Of a stretch of DNA of 37,332 nt, positions 26,146 through 33,456 are shown piece after piece (the stretch's first letter is position 1; every line of letters starts with the position of its first letter). The notes under the pieces were generated by a model that had not been told where the DNA came from, ran no database searches, and was given only the letters and a program-made list of their open reading frames with translations. The DNA is from Chryseobacterium populi (GTDB lineage: Bacteria > Bacteroidota > Bacteroidia > Flavobacteriales > Weeksellaceae), in contig NZ_AKJY01000062.1 of the NCBI RefSeq assembly GCF_000282115.1, forward strand, positions 1 through 37,332, given 5' to 3'. A program made the translations under genes and the position numbers.

Positions 26146-26424
26146 TTAGAACGGATCTACCGGTGATGTAGGATCAAACGGATGAATTGGCCCGGGACCT
26201 GATTCATCATTATCAGAAGGATATTTCAATGTTACGCTATCATTCCCCGGAGTTGTTACATTGTCTGCAAGAGGAGAAGTAATATTATCTCTCGTAGGAA
26301 GAGTAAGTACATCCGAAGTAGGGGAAGTAACAATTCCGCCACCGCCGGTTACTTTTTCAGGATCCTGAATTTGTTTCTCTAAAAACGAAGCAAAAAATGG
26401 TTTTTTCTTGTTTTTGTTTTTCAT
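26146..26424 (-). CDS. Graspetide precursor peptide A (92 residues, multicore with 8-residue period)
   Basis: The leader (KKKPFFASFLEKQIQDPE, then VTGGGG) is nearly identical to that of precursor B. The core region has T33SPTSD38, T41LPTRD46, T49SPLAD54, T57TPGND62 and then T65LKYPSDND73E. The Thr residues fall at an exact 8-residue period (33, 41, 49, 57, 65) and each short unit has Pro at +2 and Asp at +5. This looks like four single-ring cores followed by one microviridin-like multi-ring core. A Pro-rich tail of 18 residues (75-92) follows, including T86SPVD90, a possible degenerate unit. It is the first gene of the cluster; a weak -7-like box (TACTTTAG, 26451-26458) lies 26 nt upstream. 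No peptidase or exporter gene is adjacent. Confidence 0.93.
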   Translation of the reverse strand: MKNKNKKKPFFASFLEKQIQDPEKVTGGGGIVTSPTSDVLTLPTRDNITSPLADNVTTPGNDSVTLKYPSDNDESGPGPIHPFDPTSPVDPF

Positions 26425-26537
26425 GGTTAAAGTTTTTAATTATTAGAAACCTAAAGTAGTAAAAATTTCAACACGTAGAGAAATAACATTCATTTTTAAG
26501 ATAATTTTAACTAAATCATAATAATAACGAAATTACA

Positions 26538-27317
26538 TTAACTTAAATTCAAAAATTCTTTAACAACATTACTGAATTCAACAGGATTATCTGCCTGAAC
26601 CCAATGGGCTGCATTTTTTACCACGACAATTTTTGCTTTCGGGAATTGCTGCTTAATGGCAAATTCATCCTGAGGGAGAATATAATTGGACTTTTCCCCG
26701 GAAATGAATAAAGCTTCACCTTCAAAAACTCCAAATTTTATTGCATTAGAAACAAATTCGCTATACTTTTCAGATAATGTTTTAAGATTAAATCTCCAGT
26801 TCAGTTTTTTATTATCATCCCAGTATAAATTCTTGGCCAGAAACTGAATCGTAGATTTTTCCGGGATATATTGAGTCAGAACCGCTTCAACATCGTTTCT
26901 GGAGCCTACTTTATCAAAATCAACGGTTTCCAGTGCTTTGATAATCCCCTGATGGTGCGGAGGATAGGCCTTCGGAGAAATATCGACAACAATCAACTTT
27001 TCAACTTTTTCAGGATAATTGACGGCAAATTGCATCACTGCTTTCCCCCCTAAAGAATGTCCGAGAACATGGGCTTTTTCAATACCGTAATGTTCCATAT
27101 AATGCGCAATATCATCGGCTAAATCATCATGTGACATACTGTCAGAATGGAAGCTTCTTCCATGATTTCTCAGGTCAATAAGATGAACAGGTAAAAACTC
27201 ACCCAGATCTTTTCCGAAACTGCCCCAGTTATCAAGCATCCCGAATAAACCATGAAATACTAAAAGCGGTGTAGACGAAAGATTTTCGCCAAATATTTTT
27301 GAGTTTAAAATTTCCAT
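26538..27317 (-). CDS. Alpha/beta-hydrolase (YbfF-like esterase)
   Basis: The 259-residue protein shows the alpha/beta-hydrolase pattern: LLVFHGLFGMLDNWGSFG (oxyanion-hole HG), VHLIDLRNHGRS, the nucleophile elbow GHSLGGKAVMQF (Ser), VVDISPKAYPPHHQG, and the catalytic His in NAAHWVQADNP. It resembles YbfF-type esterases of broad substrate range. It lies upstream of the graspetide precursors on the same strand, separated by 113 nt; I see no strong terminator there, but nothing ties it to the peptide pathway. The natural substrate is unknown. Confidence 0.88.
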   Translation of the reverse strand: MEILNSKIFGENLSSTPLLVFHGLFGMLDNWGSFGKDLGEFLPVHLIDLRNHGRSFHSDSMSHDDLADDIAHYMEHYGIEKAHVLGHSLGGKAVMQFAVNYPEKVEKLIVVDISPKAYPPHHQGIIKALETVDFDKVGSRNDVEAVLTQYIPEKSTIQFLAKNLYWDDNKKLNWRFNLKTLSEKYSEFVSNAIKFGVFEGEALFISGEKSNYILPQDEFAIKQQFPKAKIVVVKNAAHWVQADNPVEFSNVVKEFLNLS

Positions 27318-27325
27318 ATTTTTTA

Positions 27326-27366
27326 TTAAGAAGTTAGAAATTAAAGGTCAGAAGACCAGGAATTAG
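27326..27366 (+). repeat. GTTAGAAG-type degenerate intergenic repeat, copy 1
   Basis: TTAAGAAGTTAGAAATTAAAGG followed by TCAGAAGACCAGG is a degenerate run of roughly 7-nt TTAGAAG/TCAGAAG units between pdxJ and the hydrolase gene. A similar run in the same orientation lies on the other side of pdxJ at 28157-28194. Confidence 0.5.
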
Positions 27367-27433
27367 TATTGGTACTAAGATGTCCATTTATATACACCCA
27401 TGCTAATTCCGGCTTACAATCCCCGATTTGATT

Positions 27434-28153
27434 CTACCATTTTGCCAGTCTCTTCAAATAAGCCTGAACTGTATTTTCCAGTCCCATATACAATGCTTCA
27501 GAAACCAGAGCATGACCAATTGAAACTTCTAATAAATTCGGGATGGTGTCGGCAAAATATTTTAAATTTTCCAAGCTCAGATCGTGCCCTGCATTCAGTC
27601 CTAAACCGAAATCCGCAGCGACAACAGCAGTATCGTAATAAGGCTTTATGGCCTGTTCTTTATTGATTGGGTAGTTTTTTGCGTAAGCTTCCGTGTACAG
27701 CTCAATTCTTTCAGCACCTGTTTTTGCAGCATATTCAACCAGTTCCGGAGTCGGATCAAGGAAGATTGAAGTACGGATTCCTGCATTTTTAAATTCGGCA
27801 ATGATTTCTTTAAGAAAATCCAGGTGCTTTTTGGTATCCCATCCTGCATTAGAGGTAATGGCATCATCAGCATCGGGAACTAAAGTCACCTGTTCCGGTT
27901 TCACTTCCAGCACCATATCGATAAACGGGCGGTGAGGGTTTCCTTCAATATTGAATTCGGTAGTTACCAAAGGTTTCAGATCATAAACATCTTTTCTTGT
28001 AATATGTCTTTCATCAGGTCTCGGATGAATGGTAATCCCCTGTCCTCCAAATTCCTGAATTTTTATTGCAGCTTCCGTTACACTTGGCGTTTCACCTCCT
28101 CTTGCATTTCTTAATGTTGCAATCTTATTAATGTTTACACTTAGTTTTGTCAT
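27434..28153 (-). CDS. pdxJ: PdxJ, pyridoxine 5'-phosphate synthase
   Basis: The 239-residue TIM-barrel enzyme has the family start TKLSVNINKIATLRNARGG, then GITIHPRPDERHI, FNIEGNP, VTLVPDADDAITSNAGWD, ELYTEAYA, LGLNAGHDLSLENL and EVSIGHALVSEALYMGLE. It condenses 3-amino-2-oxopropyl phosphate with deoxyxylulose phosphate to pyridoxine phosphate. Length is normal. It is flanked on both sides by GTTAGAAG-type repeat runs and appears to be a single-gene unit. Frames on both strands inside it are shadows. Confidence 0.97.
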   Translation of the reverse strand: MTKLSVNINKIATLRNARGGETPSVTEAAIKIQEFGGQGITIHPRPDERHITRKDVYDLKPLVTTEFNIEGNPHRPFIDMVLEVKPEQVTLVPDADDAITSNAGWDTKKHLDFLKEIIAEFKNAGIRTSIFLDPTPELVEYAAKTGAERIELYTEAYAKNYPINKEQAIKPYYDTAVVAADFGLGLNAGHDLSLENLKYFADTIPNLLEVSIGHALVSEALYMGLENTVQAYLKRLAKW

Positions 28154-28156
28154 TAT

Positions 28157-28194
28157 TTTAAGATGTTAGAAGTTAGATGTCAGAAGCCGGATCA
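28157..28194 (+). repeat. GTTAGAAG-type degenerate intergenic repeat, copy 2
   Basis: TTTAAGATGTTAGAAGTTAG then ATGTCAGAAGCCGG repeats the sense and order of the run at 27326-27366, so the two copies are direct repeats around pdxJ. The rest of the spacer to 28385 is AT-rich and holds no gene I can see. Confidence 0.5.
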
Positions 28195-28385
28195 ACTTCT
28201 TTATTTTATATTCCAACTTTTATTTTTTATTTTATTTTTCGGAAAAATCAGAAGCTGAACTAAAGTCCGAGTTACAGGTCATTTGATTATGCTTCAACAT
28301 TTTCATTTATGTATTTACAACATTTAGCGGGCTAAAGTGATATAGATATGATTACACTCTACATTTAACTTCCAGCCTTTAAAAA

Positions 28386-29648
28386 TTAAACTTTCACACT
28401 CACCTGCATCACCTGAAGATCAAATTCTTTGGATGCCACCAACAAATGGTCAAAGATATCAGCCTGGATCTGCTCGAAACGTTCCCATTTTGAATCATTA
28501 GCAAAACAGTACACTTCCAGAGGCAGACCTTGAGGAGTAATATCCAGCTGACGAACCATCACCACACCTTTTTTATCAACATCAGGATCATTTTCTATAT
28601 ATTTTTGGGCATAATATCTGAAAACTCCGATATTGGTAAGCTGTCTTCCGTTGATCGTTTTATCATTATGCTCCAGGCTTTCCTTTTCTTTTTTGATTTC
28701 CAGGCTTTTCTGCTCAAGATAGTCTGAAATCAGGTTAATATCTTTTAATCGTTCAACCTCTTCGTCATTCAGAAATTTAAATGAATTGATATTGAAATAA
28801 ATTGATTTCTTAATTCTCCTCGTGTTTGATTCAGACATCACCTGAAGATTCTTGATTTCGGTTGTCAGTAAATCATAAGTCGGGATGGTGGAAATTGTTT
28901 TATCGAAATTGGTGATTTTTGTGGTTAAAAGGCTGATATCAGAAATATTTCCTTCGATATTATATTTAGGGATACCGATCCAGTCTCCTACTTTCATATT
29001 TTTGGAAGTAGCTACGTGCAAACCTGTCACGAATCCCAGGATTGTATCTCTGAAAACCAATACCAGAACCGCAGTAATTGCTCCCAAGCTTCCTAAGATA
29101 GTAGTTCCCCTTATTCCGAAAATCACACAGATTCCTACCACTGTGAGAATGAAAATTCCAAAAATCTTAATGGATTCGGAAATCGCATTAAGAGCCATTA
29201 TTTTATAATAATCCTGTTTGATCACAAAATAGTTCCTCAGCGCAGTCAAAGCTCTGAATAACATTCCGGCAACAACAAAAATAATAGATACATTAACGAT
29301 CAGTTCCAGTAATGCAAAGCTTTTGGGATGCCTGTAAAAAACAGAAAGCAGGGCATATCCTGCAAAACTCAAAGCCCCTAAATGCACAATTGAATTCGTA
29401 ATCCTTGACTGATAAATGGATTTTAAAACGGGATATTTTTCTTTATCAAAAAAATTTTTGATTATCGTATTGACCAGAAATTTAAAAATAAAATCAAGCA
29501 CGAAGACAAGGCCTGCTAAAAACAGGAATTTTAAAAGGATCTGCAGAATAAGCACCAGATCCGAATGTACATTATCTTTAACAAAATAATGAATCTGATC
29601 GCTGATATTTTGCAAAAAGTCTTTTGTGTCTTGTAGCTCATTTTTCAT
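28386..29648 (-). CDS. MscS-family mechanosensitive ion channel
   Basis: The 420-residue protein has about five membrane helices (residues about 25-195) and the MscS pore and beta-domain pattern: LGSLGAITAVLVLVFRDTILGFVTGLHVATSKNMKVGDWIGIPKYNIEGNISDISLLTTKITNFDKTISTIPTYDLLTTEIKN (start at about residue 180). The first membrane block and the insertion near residues 290-345 (LEQKSLEIKKEKESLEHNDKTING) resemble the YbdG group of larger MscS channels. It should open on membrane tension to release solutes. The -7 box is 5 nt before the ATG, so the mRNA is probably leaderless. It is divergent from the lipoprotein gene at 29917. Confidence 0.92.
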   Translation of the reverse strand: MKNELQDTKDFLQNISDQIHYFVKDNVHSDLVLILQILLKFLFLAGLVFVLDFIFKFLVNTIIKNFFDKEKYPVLKSIYQSRITNSIVHLGALSFAGYALLSVFYRHPKSFALLELIVNVSIIFVVAGMLFRALTALRNYFVIKQDYYKIMALNAISESIKIFGIFILTVVGICVIFGIRGTTILGSLGAITAVLVLVFRDTILGFVTGLHVATSKNMKVGDWIGIPKYNIEGNISDISLLTTKITNFDKTISTIPTYDLLTTEIKNLQVMSESNTRRIKKSIYFNINSFKFLNDEEVERLKDINLISDYLEQKSLEIKKEKESLEHNDKTINGRQLTNIGVFRYYAQKYIENDPDVDKKGVVMVRQLDITPQGLPLEVYCFANDSKWERFEQIQADIFDHLLVASKEFDLQVMQVSVKV

Positions 29649-29653
29649 TATGG

Positions 29654-29661
29654 CAAATTTA
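29654..29661 (-). promoter_or_regulatory. -7 box TAAATTTG of the MscS gene
   Basis: An exact TAnnTTTG match on the minus strand that ends 5 nt before the ATG at 29648, which predicts a leaderless transcript. Confidence 0.5.
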
Positions 29662-29853
29662 GGAAATTTAAGGTTGATTTTTATTACACTTCAATCATCA
29701 ATTTTCATCCCAAAACAATTCATTTTTAGTGTTTCATGTTTTTTTATTTAAAATTTAATCCATATTGAATCTGTCAAAACAACTATTAACAAATAAAAAA
29801 AATCATCATAAATAAAAATCCAATCAATAATATTAAAAATAATCACAATTTCA

Positions 29854-29884
29854 TTGATCATATATTAATATTTTTTTAAATTTG
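29854..29884 (+). promoter_or_regulatory. Promoter TTG-N20-TAAATTTG of the CHH-motif lipoprotein gene
   Basis: TTG at 29854-29856 and TAAATTTG at 29877-29884 fit the Bacteroidota consensus and leave a 32-nt leader before the ATG at 29917. The surrounding 268-nt divergent spacer is very AT-rich and has no gene. Confidence 0.65.
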
Positions 29885-29916
29885 ATGAAAACTAAACAAA
29901 TCAAAATCAATTAAAT

Positions 29917-31104
29917 ATGAAACACAACTACTTATTTATTCTGTTGTGCACATTCGTGCTTTTAGTGAACTGTAAAGGAGATGGTGAATCCATCATTCCT
30001 GATGAAACTCCCAATGTGATCCAGACCGGAAAAGTTGAAGGAAAAGTTTCTGCCAATAACGGGACCAAACCCATTGGTGGAGCCCTTGTATTTACCGTCG
30101 ACAGTGAAAGCAAAGTGTACCACACGTATTCTGACTCGAACGGAAACTTCAGCCTTACTGCTCCGGAAGGAAATACAGTCCTTCATATCCAGACGGGTGA
30201 CGGCCGGAATTTCAGAACCGAAACTCCTGTAACCATCAAAAAGAATGAAACGATCACAGTTCCTGCTACTGCAACAAAACTAAACCAGATAGCAAAAATG
30301 GCTTATGTAAAGGGAAGTTATGATGAAATAGAAGAGCTCATTAACAATTTAGGATATACAGCTACTGAACTCACTTATCAGGATCTGAAAAATCTTAACA
30401 CAATTGCCCAATACGACATTATCTTCCTCAACTGCGGATCGAGAGGAATTTCTCAGACAGGGACTTCTTCGCCAAGCAGTGACGCAATGGTTTACTCTAA
30501 TCTTTCAACTTTTGTAGCGAATGGCGGAAGTTTATACAGCTCAGACTGGGCTTCTGCATATCTCGTGGGTGGTGACAGCAATACGACAATGTGTAGCGCC
30601 GCAGGTGGCTTCATCAATGATAATCTTCTTTGTGTAAAAAATATCGGTACGGCAACCACTTATACCAATTGTGCAGTATCAGATGTACCTTTAGCTACTG
30701 CTTTAGGCTTCAATACCTTAGACATCACCTATGATTTGACAGCATGGGAAAAAATTCAGAACTATGATTCTACTTTCTGGGAGGTTCTTGTTGAAAAAAA
30801 TAATGAACCATTAATGATCAGAACAGGCCATTACACTGATCCTAATGCACCTCAGGTACCTGTAGGAAATACAGCCAACAACAATCAGATCACTATTTGC
30901 CATCATACCACAAATGGCAACAATATAACGATTACGATTAATCAGAATGCATGGTCTGCCCACCAGGCTCACGGTGACACACAGGGGCCTTGCTCCGGAA
31001 ACTCTGCAAGCGGTAAAATTTATTATACAACTTTCCACAACCATGCGGCCGGAAATATTGGAAAAGCAGAACCTATTTTAGAATACGTAATCTTAAACCT
31101 GTAA
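29917..31104 (+). CDS. Lipoprotein with carboxypeptidase-regulatory-like domain and CHH...AHxxHGD element
   Basis: The 395-residue protein is a likely surface lipoprotein: lipobox LVNC with Cys19, followed by KGDGES. Residues about 38-120 form a carboxypeptidase-regulatory-like beta sandwich (GKVEGKVSANNGTKPIGGALVF...GNFSLTAPEG). Residues about 127-320 look like a glutamine-amidotransferase-like/ThuA-like fold (YDIIFLNCGSRG; LSTFVANGGSLYSSDWAS) with the sequence resuming after an insertion. The insertion (about 325-362) has ICHH, AHQAHGD and GPC, a short Cys/His element I have seen in many unrelated secreted bacterial proteins (often CHxPPGN...AHLAHGD). Function is unknown. It has its own promoter and terminator. 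Confidence 0.75.
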   Translation: MKHNYLFILLCTFVLLVNCKGDGESIIPDETPNVIQTGKVEGKVSANNGTKPIGGALVFTVDSESKVYHTYSDSNGNFSLTAPEGNTVLHIQTGDGRNFRTETPVTIKKNETITVPATATKLNQIAKMAYVKGSYDEIEELINNLGYTATELTYQDLKNLNTIAQYDIIFLNCGSRGISQTGTSSPSSDAMVYSNLSTFVANGGSLYSSDWASAYLVGGDSNTTMCSAAGGFINDNLLCVKNIGTATTYTNCAVSDVPLATALGFNTLDITYDLTAWEKIQNYDSTFWEVLVEKNNEPLMIRTGHYTDPNAPQVPVGNTANNNQITICHHTTNGNNITITINQNAWSAHQAHGDTQGPCSGNSASGKIYYTTFHNHAAGNIGKAEPILEYVILNL

Positions 31105-31129
31105 CAATTTTAATATTTGACTCTTCTCC

Positions 31130-31157
31130 AAGTGGCTTTTTGAAAGCCACTTTTTTT
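31130..31157 (+). terminator. Rho-independent terminator after the CHH-motif lipoprotein gene
   Basis: A perfect 10-bp stem (31130-31139 with 31143-31152) with a TTG loop runs into TTTTT. It lies 25 nt after the stop codon. Confidence 0.88.
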
Positions 31158-31182
31158 ATATCTTGCAATATAATTTTAAAGA

Positions 31183-31674
31183 ATGGATACTACATTAATT
31201 AATATTGTCTGTCTTATTTTATTGTTTCTGGGAATCTTAGGAACTTTCCTTCCTATTTTACCGGGGCTGCTATTAAGTTTTGCAGGCTTACTGATCTACA
31301 AATTCGGAACAGATGCCGATTTATCGATGGTCTATGTCTGGGCTTTCGGAATTCTTACGGCAGCTTCTGCTGTGCTCAATTATGTAATCCCGGCTAAAAC
31401 CAACAAAAAATATGGCGGAACCACCTGGGGAAGTATAGGATCCATAGTCGGGACGATTGTCGGAATGTTTATCCCAATCCCGTTAGGTTTTTTAATCGGA
31501 ATGTTTGCAGGAGTATTTATCGGGGAATTATTGCATGACAGCAAAGACATGGATAAGGCCCTTAAATCAACCAAAGGAGCTTTTATCGGGTTTATCTACG
31601 GAACGGGATTCAGTCTTGTAGTCGGTGTGGCAATGTTTTTGGTAGTAGTACTTAATATGCTTAATATTATTTAA
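31183..31674 (+). CDS. DUF456 family membrane protein
   Basis: The 163-residue protein is mostly hydrophobic, with about four helices and glycine-rich turns: LLFLGILGTFLPILPGLLLS (the DUF456 N-terminal signature), YVIPAKTNKKYGGTTWGSIGSIVGTIVG, IPLGFLIGMFAGVFIGELLHD, and GAFIGFIYGTGFSLVVGVAMF. No function is known to me. The small lipoprotein gene starts 11 nt downstream, so the two are probably co-transcribed. Confidence 0.88.
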   Translation: MDTTLINIVCLILLFLGILGTFLPILPGLLLSFAGLLIYKFGTDADLSMVYVWAFGILTAASAVLNYVIPAKTNKKYGGTTWGSIGSIVGTIVGMFIPIPLGFLIGMFAGVFIGELLHDSKDMDKALKSTKGAFIGFIYGTGFSLVVGVAMFLVVVLNMLNII

Positions 31675-31685
31675 AAAAGAACATC

Positions 31686-32186
31686 ATGTTACATAAAGCC
31701 ATCATCTTCAGCTTAGGACTTTTGACACTTACCGGCTGTAATGCTCAAAAGAAGACAAAGACCTCAACGGAAACATCTGCTACTGCGAATACCAAAGATA
31801 CCAAAGCAATGAAAAAAGAAGGTAATACCCTTTATTTTACTGAAGGAGAAAACAGATTTTTGAAAGAATATGAAATGAATGTCACTTTCAAAGCTATTTC
31901 CGAGGACAGCCGTTGTCCGGAGGGAGTTAACTGTGTCTGGGCAGGAGTTGCCGTTGCCGATGTTGAAGTAATGGGAACCGCAACACGACCTGTTACCTTA
32001 CATCTGGCAACCACTGAAAATGCCGGGCGAAACTATTTCCAGTCTGCAGAATTTAACGGATATACTATTTCTTTAACGGAAGTATCACCATTCCCCAATG
32101 CACAGGGAGGCACAAAAGCTCTGGCCGGAAAATATAAAATAGGGATCACCATCAAAAAAACCGGAGAAAAACCTACCATGAGATAG
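31686..32186 (+). CDS. Small lipoprotein with CPxxxxCVWAG motif
   Basis: The 166-residue protein has lipobox LTGC (Cys18), a Thr/Lys-rich linker (about 22-45), and one beta-rich domain. It carries EDSRCPEGVNCVWAGVA with Cys77 and Cys83, a pattern I associate with a widespread but uncharacterised group of Bacteroidota lipoproteins; the two Cys could form a disulfide. No enzymatic residues are apparent. The 3' end overlaps the convergent ung gene by 14 bp. It follows the DUF456 gene by 11 nt. Confidence 0.78.
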   Translation: MLHKAIIFSLGLLTLTGCNAQKKTKTSTETSATANTKDTKAMKKEGNTLYFTEGENRFLKEYEMNVTFKAISEDSRCPEGVNCVWAGVAVADVEVMGTATRPVTLHLATTENAGRNYFQSAEFNGYTISLTEVSPFPNAQGGTKALAGKYKIGITIKKTGEKPTMR

Positions 32187-32814
32187 GCTTCTTCCCTTTT
32201 GACACCAAATATTCATTAATTTTTGAAAAAGGTTTGCTCCCGAAAAAACCCCTGTGTACAGAAAATGGTGACGGGTGCGCCGATTTCAGAATAAAATGCT
32301 TAGCCGGATCGATGAGTTCGGCTTTTTTCTGTGCAAAAGCTCCCCACAATACAAAAACTACATTTTCTTTTTTATCGGAAATCTCTTTGATAATAAAATC
32401 TGTGAACTTTTCCCAGCCTAAATCTTTGTGCGAATTCGGGGAATGGGCACGAACGGTTAATGTTGCATTTAATAAAAGAACACCTTGTTTTCCCCAGTCA
32501 TCCAGCTCTTTTGAAGTTCTCTCAATTCCAAGATCGTTTTTTAATTCAATAAAGATATTTTTAAGTGAAGGCGGAGCGGTAACCTGCTCGGAAACAGAGA
32601 AGCACAACCCATTTGCCTGGTAATCATTATGGTAAGGATCCTGCCCGATGATCACCACCTCAACATCGTCAAAAGGCGTCAGCTCAAGGGCTCTGAAAAT
32701 CTGGTTTTTAGGTGGAAAAACTTTCGTCGTTGCATATTCCTGCTTTACCTTTTCCCAAAGATTGGTAAAATATTCTGTATTTTTTATAGGAGCTAAAATT
32801 TCTGTCCAGGTCAT
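32173..32814 (-). CDS. ung: Uracil-DNA glycosylase, family 1
   Basis: The 213-residue enzyme has all family 1 marks: VVIIGQDPYHNDYQANGLCFSV (water-activating Asp and Tyr in GQDPYH), LLLNATLTV, VFVLWGAFAQKK, and HPSPFSVHRGFFGSKPFSKIN (the HPSPLS loop with catalytic His, here with Phe in place of Leu). It removes uracil from DNA to start base-excision repair. The length is slightly below that of E. coli Ung. It overlaps the convergent lipoprotein gene by 14 bp. A plus-strand frame inside it (32234-32623) is a shadow. Confidence 0.97.
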   Translation of the reverse strand: MTWTEILAPIKNTEYFTNLWEKVKQEYATTKVFPPKNQIFRALELTPFDDVEVVIIGQDPYHNDYQANGLCFSVSEQVTAPPSLKNIFIELKNDLGIERTSKELDDWGKQGVLLLNATLTVRAHSPNSHKDLGWEKFTDFIIKEISDKKENVVFVLWGAFAQKKAELIDPAKHFILKSAHPSPFSVHRGFFGSKPFSKINEYLVSKGKKPISW

Positions 32815-32819
32815 AATTT

Positions 32820-32860
32820 CAATGTGAGAATGTGAGAATTTGAGAATGTGGTAATATAAT
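32820..32860 (+). repeat. AATGTGAGAA-type degenerate tandem repeat
   Basis: CAATGTGAGAATGTGAGAAT followed by TTGAGAATGTGGTAAT is a run of about four 7-9-nt units between ung and the GNAT gene. A run of the inverse sequence lies beyond the GNAT gene at 33457-33495. Confidence 0.55.
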
Positions 32861-32882
32861 AATTAAATTTATACTATCTTAT

Positions 32883-33392
32883 TTACCTATTATTTTTTAG
32901 TATAAAAACCAGATTATCCGGAAAATCTTCATCTTTTTCATCTGCTTCCAAAATAAAATGATGCTTTAAAAGCAATCCTTTTGAGTTATCATTCAGCTTA
33001 TGGGTAAAAGCCAAAACTTCCTGTAAATCTAATTCATTGAATCCGTAATTTAAAACTGCGCTTAAAGCTTCAGACATTATTCCTTTTCTGTGATAATCAG
33101 GTAATAATTCGTAACCGACTTCAGCTTTTTTTCGATCCTCAGAGAAGTTCCAAAGGCAAATGGTTCCAATAAGATTCGGCTGATCTTTCAAAGAAATTCC
33201 CCAATAAAAAGTTTCATTATTTCGTGTCCTTTCTTTAATGGTTAAAATAAACTGCAGCGCATCATAATTGTTTTTTGGTGAATTTCTCTGTACAAACTGA
33301 TTGATGATTTCGTTGCTTCGGATACGTAAGATATCTTCGACATTAGATTCATCAATATCTTTTAAAATTAGTCGTTCGGTTTCCAGTTTCAT
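32883..33392 (-). CDS. GNAT-family (RimJ/RimL-like) N-acetyltransferase
   Basis: The 169-residue protein starts MKLETERLILKDIDESNVEDI, as RimJ/RimL-type acetyltransferases do, and contains LIGTICLWNFSEDRKKAEVGYELLPDYHRKGIMSEALSAVLNYGF, where HRKGIMSEAL is the acetyl-CoA pyrophosphate loop (Q/RxxGxG/A type). It may acetylate ribosomal-protein N termini, amines or small molecules; the substrate is unknown. The -7 box sits 4 nt before its ATG. The gene is flanked by inverse AATGTGAGAA-type repeat runs. Confidence 0.9.
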   Translation of the reverse strand: MKLETERLILKDIDESNVEDILRIRSNEIINQFVQRNSPKNNYDALQFILTIKERTRNNETFYWGISLKDQPNLIGTICLWNFSEDRKKAEVGYELLPDYHRKGIMSEALSAVLNYGFNELDLQEVLAFTHKLNDNSKGLLLKHHFILEADEKDEDFPDNLVFILKNNR

Positions 33393-33396
33393 ATTT

Positions 33397-33404
33397 CAAA
33401 TTTA
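33397..33404 (-). promoter_or_regulatory. -7 box TAAATTTG of the GNAT gene
   Basis: An exact TAnnTTTG match on the minus strand that ends 4 nt before the ATG at 33392, again predicting a leaderless transcript. Confidence 0.5.
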
Positions 33405-33456
33405 ATAAAAGCTGGATCATTCAAAAAATTATTCATCTTATTTATTTCAAATCATC

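Noticed and set aside
26538..27317. Alpha/beta hydrolase as leader peptidase or tailoring enzyme of the graspetide cluster
   Set aside because: It resembles general YbfF-type esterases, lies behind a 113-nt spacer and has no feature that links it to peptide maturation; position alone is not enough.
32234..32623. Plus-strand 129-codon frame inside ung
   Set aside because: Antisense to a canonical uracil-DNA glycosylase; no domain seen.
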